Source of the DNA: Bacteroidota bacterium
GTDB lineage: Bacteria; Bacteroidota; Bacteroidia; Chitinophagales; Chitinophagaceae
NCBI GenBank assembly: GCA_023429985.1
Contig: JAEZCV010000060.1
Span: 1-9,593, forward strand
Direction of reading: 5' to 3'
Length of the DNA stretch: 9,593 bases
Positions 1-6,958 of the stretch are shown piece by piece. How positions within the stretch are numbered: the stretch's first letter is position 1; each line of letters opens with the position of its first letter. Below the pieces are notes generated by a model. It was not told where the DNA came from, did not search any database, and saw only the letters and a list, made by a program, of their open reading frames with translations. Both the position numbers and the translations under genes were made by a program.

Positions 1-474
1 TTACTGGAAGAGGCGGTGTTGCATATGCATATCGATCACAAAGATCTATTGCCCGAAAAGCAAAAGATCATTGAGAACCTGCGTTCCAAGGAAGATGTGC
101 TGACCAACAAAACCATACTGGTGGTGGATGATGATGTAAGAAATTTATTTGCACTCACCACCGCATTTGAAAGGTATAATATCAATGCCATTACTGCGGA
201 AAGCGGGCAGGAGGCCATCAATATTCTTAGTGAAAATAACGATATTGATATGGTGTTGATGGATATTATGATGCCTGAAATGGATGGTTATGAAACCACC
301 CAGAAGATCAGGAGGGAACATAAAAATCATAATCTTCCGATCATTGCAGTAACAGCAAAAGCAATGAAAGGTGACAGGGAAAAATGTATTGAAGCAGGAG
401 CATCTGATTATATAACCAAACCAGTAAAGATCGACCAGTTGTTATCGCTGATGCGTGTATGGCTTTATAAATAA
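1..474 (+). CDS. C-terminal receiver domain of a hybrid sensor histidine kinase (5' end outside window)
   Basis: The reading frame is open from base 1 with no credible start, so this is the 3' end of a longer gene. A GTG at 16 lies in the frame but sits inside the linker before the domain. From codon ~37 there is a complete CheY-like receiver domain: the acidic pair D43/D44 in VVDDD, phospho-acceptor D88 in LMDIMMPEMDG, T118 in AVTAKAMKGD, and K140 in the YITKP motif. The linker (LPEKQKIIENL) and the GDREKCIEAGASDYITKP ending are typical of the last receiver of large Bacteroidota hybrid kinases that carry several receivers after the ATPase domain. It would accept a phosphoryl group from histidine in a cytoplasmic phosphorelay. 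Its stop codon directly abuts the next gene. A stand-alone response regulator is less likely because no start with a plausible upstream region is visible. Confidence 0.88.
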   Translation, partial: LLEEAVLHMHIDHKDLLPEKQKIIENLRSKEDVLTNKTILVVDDDVRNLFALTTAFERYNINAITAESGQEAINILSENNDIDMVLMDIMMPEMDGYETTQKIRREHKNHNLPIIAVTAKAMKGDREKCIEAGASDYITKPVKIDQLLSLMRVWLYK

Positions 475-1782
475 ATGATGGAAGTATTCAACTCTTCGGA
501 AAATACATACAAAAAGCCGGTAAAGATCCTTGCTGTGGACGACAGGGAAGATAATCTTTTGTCTATCGAAACCATTTTGGAAAACGATGGCCATACTATT
601 GTTAAGGCAACCTCGGGCAGGGCGGCCTTAAAAATTTTACTGGCACAGCAGGATTTTACCCTGATACTTATGGATGTTCAAATGCCTGATATGAACGGGT
701 TTGAAACAGCATCCCTGATTTACCAGAGAGAAAAACTGAAACATATTCCCATCATCTTTATTACGGCACATAACCAGGGTGAAGAAAAAATGTATGAAGG
801 TTATAAAATGGGTGGTGTGGATTTCATTTATAAACCTATCAATTCGGAATTACTTCGTTTTAAAGTAAGTGTATTTGTTGACCTGTACCGTAAAACCCAC
901 CAGCTCATCAACCAGGAAAAAAAATTGCTTTCGGCTAACAAAAACCTGGAAAAAGAAGTGGAAGAAAGAAAGATCTCAGAACAAAAAGTATGGTTGCTTA
1001 ATGAACAACTGGTGCAGAACAACGAGCATTTGAAAAATACCATTGAAGAACTTGACAGGTTTGCTTACGTGGCCTCACACGACCTGCAGGAACCATTAAG
1101 GAAGATACTGGTATTCAGCGATAAGATCCAGACCAAATACAAAGGAAATATATCGGAGGAACTATATGGTAACCTGGAAAAGATCATGAAGGCCTCCGAA
1201 AGAATGCAGCTGCTGATCAACGACCTTCTGCGCTTTTCCAGGAATACGGCCGCCAATGAAGATTACAGTTTTGTGGACCTGCAAATGCTGGTGCATGAAG
1301 TAGTGGCCGATATGGAATTTGAGGTGGAAAGAAAACAGGCCAGGATCAAAATTGGTAAACTTCCCACTGTCTGGGGCATAGCCAGCCAGATGGGCCAGCT
1401 GTTTCAAAACCTGGTGAGCAATGCCTTGAAATTTCAAAAAGAGGATATTACACCTGATATCCATATTTATTGTTCCTCCGAAAACCACAATACCAATGGA
1501 AGGAACCTATGCAGGATCGTTATTCATGATAATGGTATTGGTTTTGATCCTCAATTCGCCGATGAAATTTTTGTTGTGTTCAAACGACTGCACAGTTACC
1601 ACGAATTCCAGGGCTCCGGTGTTGGGTTGTCCATCTGTAAAAAAATCATTGACCGTCATAAAGGATCCATTATTGCGGAAAGCATTCCAGGACAGGGTTC
1701 AAAATTTATTGTTGAACTCCCGGTTGCAAATCTCAACCTCGCCGAACAAAACCCATCTGCGATAGAAACTTCACAGTCTTAA
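475..1782 (+). CDS. Receiver-histidine kinase protein (REC-coiled coil-HisKA-HATPase_c), two-component signalling
   Basis: This 435-residue protein has no transmembrane segment and should be a cytoplasmic kinase. Residues 16-130 are a receiver domain with acidic residues D22/D23, phospho-acceptor D67 in LILMDVQMPD, and K120 in YKP. Residues ~137-195 are a charged, heptad-like coiled coil. The dimerisation/phosphotransfer domain has the H-box AYVASHDLQEPLRKI with H202. The ATPase domain shows the N-box QNLVSNALKF (312-320), G1 box DNGIGF (352-357), an F-box around FVVFKRLH, and the G2 box GSGVGLSICKK (380-390). This order (receiver first, no DNA-binding output) suggests a kinase whose activity is gated by phosphorylation from a partner. 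The ATG follows the previous stop without a gap (TAAATGATG), so translation is probably coupled; a second ATG at 478 is equally usable. The signal is unknown. Confidence 0.93.
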   Translation: MMEVFNSSENTYKKPVKILAVDDREDNLLSIETILENDGHTIVKATSGRAALKILLAQQDFTLILMDVQMPDMNGFETASLIYQREKLKHIPIIFITAHNQGEEKMYEGYKMGGVDFIYKPINSELLRFKVSVFVDLYRKTHQLINQEKKLLSANKNLEKEVEERKISEQKVWLLNEQLVQNNEHLKNTIEELDRFAYVASHDLQEPLRKILVFSDKIQTKYKGNISEELYGNLEKIMKASERMQLLINDLLRFSRNTAANEDYSFVDLQMLVHEVVADMEFEVERKQARIKIGKLPTVWGIASQMGQLFQNLVSNALKFQKEDITPDIHIYCSSENHNTNGRNLCRIVIHDNGIGFDPQFADEIFVVFKRLHSYHEFQGSGVGLSICKKIIDRHKGSIIAESIPGQGSKFIVELPVANLNLAEQNPSAIETSQS

Positions 1783-2016
1783 ACAGTTTTCTTTAAAAAA
1801 GGCGGTGTATTCAATAGCCTATAATATATATTATGTTAAGTAGCCTAAACACTTGCAGCCCCCGGCGCTGGTAAATGTGCAAAATTGTACCAGATTTATT
1901 TAACTTCCTTTCCTGAAGCCTGGAAACTATTTTCATAAAAAAGATCAATACTATCTTCTAAAATAATTCAAATAAAAAAGCCTCCCGAAGGAGGCCTTTT
2001 TACATCAATAATAAGG
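1783..2016. other. Convergent intergenic spacer
   Basis: This AT-rich spacer lies between the stop of the kinase gene and the stop of the TPR gene. I see no credible coding frame. It holds a perfect 14-base AT palindrome at 1821-1834, flanked by TAGCCT at 1815-1820 and 1841-1846, and the strong bidirectional terminator at 1974-2001. There is no good terminator directly after the kinase stop, so that transcript may run about 200 bases to the shared hairpin. Confidence 0.7.
1974..2001 (-). terminator. Bidirectional intrinsic terminator with UUCG tetraloop
   Basis: Read on the minus strand, the stem GCCTCC / GGAGGC (1995-1990 with 1985-1980) is closed by a TTCG loop. This gives the very stable C(UUCG)G tetraloop. 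The stem is preceded by an A-run and followed by six T residues (1979-1974). It starts 16 bases after the TPR stop codon and would end the gyrA-TPR transcript. On the plus strand the same stem has a CGAA loop and is followed by CTTTTT, so it can also stop transcripts from the upstream kinase gene. Confidence 0.9.
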
Positions 2017-3267
2017 TTAAAGTGCTTTCAATCTTTCCTGGTAAAGAGTAACCTTGTCGGTTTGCTTTTTCCTGGTATGATAGTCAATTAAAATATTAAT
2101 AACCTTGCGGTAATTGGCCTTGTCCTGTGGTTTCATTTCAGCATATTCTGGTGTCATCAGGTCATAGGCTTTTTGCGTATACCTGAACAACTCCTCGTAC
2201 TTCTGATCTAGTTTGTCAACCAAAGGTTTTCTTTTTGCCTTGTCTGCTGCTGTAGTTCCCCTGATAGCCCTTAACGCGTCTTCAATATCATAGATCTGGT
2301 TATAAACATGCTGCGACATTACAAAATTTGCCGTGCTGGTTGAATTTGCTTTCAATGCTCTTTCCAGGGCCTCGCCTGTTTTGGCTACACGGGCATCGTA
2401 ATCGGCCGGTTTGCTATCGTAAGAATAAGTATAATTGAATAACTCAATGGCATAATCCATTGCCAGCGTGTAATTCTCCGGATACTTTTTCAGCATGGCC
2501 TCATAGCGCTTGAACCTCGCTTCTATATCATCGCCGGGAGATCCAAATTCAACACTTACCCAGTAATCGTTATCAGGATATAAATCGCGTCCAATATTCA
2601 GATATTTATCGGCTTTTTCATTGTTATTATTTCTTACATAATAATCAACCAGCAAAGCATAAACCTCTTTGTATTCTTTTCCACCTACACGGGCATCTGC
2701 AATTTTTTCGAAATAAGGTATGGCCTCACTCTCTTTCTTTGCCAGGTAGGCCGATGAAGCCGTAAGATTTACCAACTGCGTATCTAAAGCAGGAAAGCTG
2801 AAATTTCCAAATGAAAAATCCTTGCTCCTGATATAATCTTCAACTTCCAGTGCTTTTTTCATTTTTTCAAAGGCAGCGGCATAATCTTTATCATTATAAT
2901 TCTTAACCCCGCGATTATAGTAAAGATCATACAGCTGGAATAAACCAACATTCTGTTCCAGTATCATCAGGGTGTTTTTAGCATCCATTTCCTGGTACTT
3001 TTTAAATGCTTCAAAGGCAATACCGGGGGCATCGTAATCCAGGGAATTGGTGGAGTCCTGCTGGGCAAGACTGCTATAGATCTTTCCTTTATAATACCAT
3101 GCACTGGCGTCGGACTGGTTCCTGGGATCGGTCATCATCTGGTCGATCTTAACCTTGGCCTCAGTAAAATTATTGTTGCTAATGTCTTTCTGAACATCTT
3201 TCAGTTTTTGAGCCTGCAAGCCTGAAAAAATGGTGATGAAGAGAAATGAAAAAAACAGTTTACGCAT
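2017..3267 (-). CDS. Exported tetratricopeptide-repeat protein of unknown function
   Basis: This 416-residue protein begins with a clear type I signal peptide: MRKL, then a hydrophobic stretch FFSFLFITIFSG, and LQA-Q as the likely cleavage site near residue 19/20. There is no lipobox cysteine, so it should be a soluble periplasmic or secreted protein. The mature part is nearly all helical with TPR-like pairs at about residues 53-92 (AWYYKGKIYSSLA), 113-145 (YYNRGVKNYNDKDYAAAFEKMKKALE), 163-193, 200-232 and 250-280, which indicates a protein-binding scaffold. No catalytic domain is visible. The ATG lies 21 bases after the gyrA stop on the same strand, with no terminator between, so the two genes are probably co-transcribed. 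The region before the ATG is AT-rich and lacks a Shine-Dalgarno sequence. The stop is followed by a strong terminator. The TPR family call is good; the binding partner is unknown. Confidence 0.88.
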   Translation of the reverse strand: MRKLFFSFLFITIFSGLQAQKLKDVQKDISNNNFTEAKVKIDQMMTDPRNQSDASAWYYKGKIYSSLAQQDSTNSLDYDAPGIAFEAFKKYQEMDAKNTLMILEQNVGLFQLYDLYYNRGVKNYNDKDYAAAFEKMKKALEVEDYIRSKDFSFGNFSFPALDTQLVNLTASSAYLAKKESEAIPYFEKIADARVGGKEYKEVYALLVDYYVRNNNNEKADKYLNIGRDLYPDNDYWVSVEFGSPGDDIEARFKRYEAMLKKYPENYTLAMDYAIELFNYTYSYDSKPADYDARVAKTGEALERALKANSTSTANFVMSQHVYNQIYDIEDALRAIRGTTAADKAKRKPLVDKLDQKYEELFRYTQKAYDLMTPEYAEMKPQDKANYRKVINILIDYHTRKKQTDKVTLYQERLKAL

Positions 3268-3288
3268 GTGTGTTATTTTAATTTATTA

Positions 3289-5898
3289 TTAGGGTTCTAC
3301 CTTATCGTCTTCTTCAGATGGTAATTCGGCTGAATTGGTTGGTTCGGTTAATTCTGTTGCAGCAGTTCCTTCCACCACTTCGCCGGCTTCTTCCATTGAT
3401 TCAATAATGGCAGCTTCTTCTTTAACATCTAATTGAGTAATGGCCGCTATGGCATCACCCTCATCTATCCTGATAAGCCTTACACCCTGTGTGGCGCGCC
3501 CCAGTTCACTGATGTCTGCCACCTTCATCCTTATCGTTACTCCACTTTTACAGGTGATCATTAAATCTTCGGTTTCTGCCACATCAAGTACGCCTACCAG
3601 CCTCCCCGTTTTTGGAGTAATGCTGATGGTTTTTACGCCCTTACCTCCACGATTCGTGATCCTGTATTCATCTACCTGTGTACGTTTTCCATATCCTTTT
3701 TCACTAACTACCATTACTGTTTTTTCAGGAGTTGAAGGGCTCACACAAATCATTCCTACCACTTCATCATTCGAATCGTCCACTTCAATGCCCGTAACGC
3801 CAATGGCGCCCCTTCCCGTTGGTCTTACCTTTGATTCGGGAAACCTGATGGCCCTTCCGGATGCTACGGCCATCATTATTTCACAATTTCCATCTGTAAG
3901 TTTTGCTTCCAGCAGTTGATCACCTTCAACAATGGTAATGGCATTTACACCGGTTTGTCTTGGACGACTGAAATCTGCAAGGGCAGTTTTCTTAATCACA
4001 CCCTGCCTGGTGCATAAAATAATGTAATGGTTCTTTACAAAATCAACATCCTGAAGATCTGCAATATCAATGATCGCACGGATCTTATCATCAGGTGCTA
4101 TCTGTAAAATATTCTGTATAGCACGCCCTTTACTGTTCTTTTCTCCTTCAGGTATCTGGTAAACATTCAGCCAGTAACACCTGCCCTTTTCCGTAAAGAA
4201 TAAAAGTGTATGATGGGTGGATGCAACAAATAAATGTTCTATATAATCCTCTTCCCTGGTTTTACCTCCCACTGCTCCTCTTCCACCTCTTCGCTGAGCG
4301 CGGAATTCAGTTGCCGATGTTCTTTTGATATATCCAAGATGAGAAATGGTGATCACCACATCTTCTTCCTTTATCAGGTCCTTAATGCTCATCTCATCAT
4401 CCAGGTAAGTGATCTCGGTTTTCCTTTCATCACCAAATTTTTCTTTGATCTCCAGCAGTTCTGTCTTGATCAAATCATAACGCATGCCTTCGTTGGCAAG
4501 CAGTTCCTGCAGGTGTGCGATCAGTTTCATCAACTCATCATATTCAAGCTTGATCTTGTCGCGCTCCATGCCTGTTAAACGCTGTAATCTCAATTCAAGA
4601 ATGGCCTTGGCCTGGATCTCATCAAGTCCCCAACCTGCATTCACCAAGTTATCTTTTGCAATTTCCGGTGTGGAAGAAGCACGGATCAATGCAATCACTT
4701 CATCTAAATGATCCAGGGCAATTAAATAACCACTCAGCAAATGCGCTCTTTTTTCTGCTTCTCTTAATTCGAACGTAGTACGGCGCACCACTACATCGTG
4801 GCGGAACTCGATAAATTCATGAATCAGTTCCCTGAGGTTTAGGATCCTTGGTCTTCCTTTAACAAGCGCCACATTATTGATACCATAGCTGGTTTGCAGC
4901 TCGGTGAATTTATAAAGCTGGTTGATCACCAGGTTGGCAATGGCATCGCGTTTCAGATCAATAACAATACGGGTACCTTCTTTCTGGTTCGATTCATTAT
5001 TGATATGTGCAATGCCTTCGATTGTTTTATCATTTACAAGGTGACCGATCCTGTCGCAAAGCGAATCGCGGTTTACCTGGTAAGGAACTTCCGTAATAAT
5101 AATTTGTTCTCTTCCACTGGCCTTTACTTCAATCTTTAATTTTCCGCGCAATACCACTCTCCCACGCCCAAAATGAAATCCTGCTTTAATTCCTTCCATT
5201 CCATAAATGGTTCCACCTGTGGGGAAGTCGGGCGCTTTTACATATTGCATCAGCTCATCAACCGTGATGTCCCTGTTTTCGATGAGCGCAATACATCCGT
5301 CAATCACCTCGCTGAGGTTGTGCGGCATCATGTTGGTTGCCATTCCTACAGCAATACCACTCGATCCATTTACAAGCAATTGAGGAATCCGTGCAGGAAG
5401 AACGGTGGGTTCTTTCAGCGAATCGTCGAAGTTGAGCTGGAAATCAACCGTGTCTTTTTCAATATCCTGCAACATGGCTTCAGCCATTCTTTGCATTCTT
5501 GCTTCGGTATAACGCATAGCCGCCGGACCATCGCCATCCTGGCTGCCATAGTTACCCTGGCCATCGATAAGTGTATACCGCATGCTCCATTCCTGGGCCA
5601 TACGTACCATGGCATCGTAAACAGCGGTGTCGCCATGGGGATGGTATTTACCTAAAACCTCACCCACAATACGGGCAGATTTTTTATAGGCACTACGAGG
5701 GCCCATGCCCAGTTCATTCATGGCGAAAAGGATACGGCGATGTACAGGTTTTAAACCATCACGCACATCCGGAAGGGCACGACCAACAATCACCGACATT
5801 GAATAATCAATGTAGGCTGTCTTCATCTGCTCTTCGATATTTACGGGTATGATACGGTTGAAATCGGTGGTTTCCTGCGGTTGATTATTGTCTTCCAT
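3289..5898 (-). CDS. gyrA: DNA gyrase subunit A
   Basis: This is the breakage-reunion subunit of gyrase, which works with GyrB as A2B2 to introduce negative supercoils using ATP. I place the start at the ATG at 5898 (869 residues; E. coli GyrA has 875). A TTG at 5934 in the same frame would add 12 residues, but a likely promoter overlaps it. The active-site tyrosine is Y130 in AAMRYTEAR. The quinolone-binding region reads GKYHPHGDTAVYD, with Thr91 and Asp95 at the E. coli Ser83 and Asp87 positions. The GyrA box QRRGGRG is at 535-541, which marks this as GyrA rather than ParC. After it come the beta-pinwheel blades, including a degenerate NRGGKG repeat, and a final acidic tail of about 45 residues rich in Glu. 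Frame and motifs are intact, so the gene should be functional. It heads a probable two-gene transcript with the TPR gene. Confidence 0.98.
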   Translation of the reverse strand: MEDNNQPQETTDFNRIIPVNIEEQMKTAYIDYSMSVIVGRALPDVRDGLKPVHRRILFAMNELGMGPRSAYKKSARIVGEVLGKYHPHGDTAVYDAMVRMAQEWSMRYTLIDGQGNYGSQDGDGPAAMRYTEARMQRMAEAMLQDIEKDTVDFQLNFDDSLKEPTVLPARIPQLLVNGSSGIAVGMATNMMPHNLSEVIDGCIALIENRDITVDELMQYVKAPDFPTGGTIYGMEGIKAGFHFGRGRVVLRGKLKIEVKASGREQIIITEVPYQVNRDSLCDRIGHLVNDKTIEGIAHINNESNQKEGTRIVIDLKRDAIANLVINQLYKFTELQTSYGINNVALVKGRPRILNLRELIHEFIEFRHDVVVRRTTFELREAEKRAHLLSGYLIALDHLDEVIALIRASSTPEIAKDNLVNAGWGLDEIQAKAILELRLQRLTGMERDKIKLEYDELMKLIAHLQELLANEGMRYDLIKTELLEIKEKFGDERKTEITYLDDEMSIKDLIKEEDVVITISHLGYIKRTSATEFRAQRRGGRGAVGGKTREEDYIEHLFVASTHHTLLFFTEKGRCYWLNVYQIPEGEKNSKGRAIQNILQIAPDDKIRAIIDIADLQDVDFVKNHYIILCTRQGVIKKTALADFSRPRQTGVNAITIVEGDQLLEAKLTDGNCEIMMAVASGRAIRFPESKVRPTGRGAIGVTGIEVDDSNDEVVGMICVSPSTPEKTVMVVSEKGYGKRTQVDEYRITNRGGKGVKTISITPKTGRLVGVLDVAETEDLMITCKSGVTIRMKVADISELGRATQGVRLIRIDEGDAIAAITQLDVKEEAAIIESMEEAGEVVEGTAATELTEPTNSAELPSEEDDKVEP

Positions 5899-6101
5899 TC
5901 TTTGTGCTTGTAAATACTTTTTTAAGGTGAGCAAATGTACCTTATTTCAGGCTAAGTGCCAGCGAAAATGAGGCATTTTAAGGACATGTTACCAAAGGTT
6001 TTTCCACCTGTTCAATTCAGTTCCGCAGGAATACAAATTCCGGCCTTCACTCGGTTCATCGAGGCATAGTATTTTCTTTAACTAAAGGGTAAACATGGCC
6101 T
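5899..6101. other. Divergent intergenic region between gyrA and the GYF-like gene
   Basis: This spacer of about 200 bases must hold promoters for both directions. The minus-strand -7 element of gyrA is at 5932-5939. For the plus-strand gene I see only weak matches around TAGTATTTTC (6067-6076), not enough to call a promoter. An AAAGGG purine run at 6084-6089 lies 12 bases before the plus-strand ATG at 6102, which is further than usual for ribosome binding. No credible coding frame or RNA structure is visible. Confidence 0.6.
5932..5939 (-). promoter_or_regulatory. Bacteroidota-type -7 promoter element for gyrA
   Basis: The minus strand reads TACATTTG, a full match to the TAnnTTTG -7 consensus of the Bacteroidota primary sigma factor. 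With a start a few bases downstream, near 5928, the leader to the gyrA ATG would be about 30 bases. No good TTTG or TTG -33 element is seen 19-21 bases upstream, so this is an inference from the -7 box and its position. Confidence 0.5.
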
Positions 6102-6917
6102 ATGAAAAAATATTTGTTAAGGCGGAATGGAAGGATCCTGGGCCCCTTTCCCCTGGAAGTACTGAACCTTATGGAAATCTATGCTTCCGATATGCTGTGC
6201 GAACCTGCTGATAATAACAAATGGTTACCTCCGGAAATGGTGGATGGATTGGAAAATTATATAATTCATGAAGCCGAACCTGGTGAAATTCCGGTGGTGG
6301 CCGGTGAAAAACCAGTTGATGGAGATGAAACAGCAAAAGAACCCATAAAAAGCAATCATGACTGGCTAAAAAAATTAAGATTTCAACTCGGTGTATTTAA
6401 ACCGGCAACCCTGTTCTTCCTTTTAATTTTCTCCACTTTATTCGCAAAACTTGCCATTGATTCGGTGGTAGATTACGAATACTATCAAAAGACTTCAATG
6501 GCAATGGTCGATCAGCCGCAACCACCGCTGCAATATGTTCATGATGCTTTGGTGAAAAAATATTTCAAACCCTCTGATACAGTTGCCTCCACATGGCTTG
6601 AACCGGGCAGGCCTTCCGATATATTCAGGGATGTTTCCGTAAAAGGAAAAATAGTTCCCTCCGGCAACTTAGATCCTGCAGCATTATTGCTGGAAATAAA
6701 AAACAACTCTTTATACCTGGTAGATCATGCAGAAGTGGAAGTAGAATATAACGATGATAAAAATGTTATTGGCAGGCATTCCTTTAAAATTTCAGGACTC
6801 AGGCCAAAGGCAACAAAATCGCTTTCGGTTCCGGTAGAACATGCAAATGCAACCATCAGTTATAAAATTCTGAATATCTATACCAGCCAGTACACTTCCT
6901 TAACACGCGATATTTAA
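6102..6917 (+). CDS. GYF-like domain protein with one transmembrane segment and a C-terminal FxLYD-like beta domain
   Basis: This 271-residue protein has no recognised named family. Residues 1-55 resemble the bacterial GYF_2/DUF4339 type of domain: YLLRRNGRILGPFPLEVL, then an acidic stretch and KWLPPEM with a conserved-looking Trp41. Such domains are thought to bind peptides or other proteins. Residues ~58-90 form a charged linker. Residues ~100-122 (PATLFFLLIFSTLFAKLAI) form a single membrane helix, so the N-terminal domain should be cytoplasmic. The part after the helix would be periplasmic. Residues ~176-262 contain LEIKNNS, alternating hydrophobic strands (AEVEVEYNDD), and GLRPKATKSLSVPV, which is the pattern of FxLYD-type beta-sandwich domains. 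There is no signal peptide or lipobox. The ATG at 6102 is chosen because the GYF-like fold begins at residue 2. The next gene follows after 41 bases on the same strand. Domain calls are by eye; the function is unknown. Confidence 0.8.
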   Translation: MKKYLLRRNGRILGPFPLEVLNLMEIYASDMLCEPADNNKWLPPEMVDGLENYIIHEAEPGEIPVVAGEKPVDGDETAKEPIKSNHDWLKKLRFQLGVFKPATLFFLLIFSTLFAKLAIDSVVDYEYYQKTSMAMVDQPQPPLQYVHDALVKKYFKPSDTVASTWLEPGRPSDIFRDVSVKGKIVPSGNLDPAALLLEIKNNSLYLVDHAEVEVEYNDDKNVIGRHSFKISGLRPKATKSLSVPVEHANATISYKILNIYTSQYTSLTRDI

Positions 6918-6924
6918 AGAGTTG

Positions 6925-6954
6925 TTGAATGGAATTGGGTTAGACTTACATTTG
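6925..6954 (+). promoter_or_regulatory. Predicted promoter of the saccharopine dehydrogenase gene, abutting its start codon
   Basis: TACATTTG at 6947-6954 fully matches the Bacteroidota -7 consensus TAnnTTTG. GTTGTTG lies upstream, with the second TTG at 6925-6927 and a 19-base spacer, as expected for the -33 element. Only four bases (CCTG) separate the -7 box from the ATG at 6959. Transcription should start at or within a base or two of the start codon. This gives the gene its own promoter even though the GYF-like gene lies 41 bases upstream on the same strand. Confidence 0.6.
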
Positions 6955-6958
6955 CCTG

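Noticed and set aside
16..18. GTG at base 16 as start of a stand-alone response regulator
   Set aside because: The frame stays open to base 1 and the sequence before the receiver matches a hybrid-kinase linker, so it is more likely an internal codon.
1855..1870. Small GC-rich inverted repeat CAGC...GCTG in the convergent spacer
   Set aside because: The stem is only four base pairs and is not followed by a T-run, so it does not support a terminator call.
5173..5655. 160-codon plus-strand open frame opposite gyrA
   Set aside because: It lies wholly antisense to the most conserved part of gyrA and its translation has no domain-like pattern; it is a by-product of gyrA codon use. The same applies to the 159-codon frame at 3440-3919.
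5896..5934. TTG start giving a 12-residue longer GyrA
   Set aside because: The extra residues are not part of the GyrA family, the ATG at 5898 gives the usual N-terminus, and the -7 promoter element at 5932-5939 overlaps the TTG.
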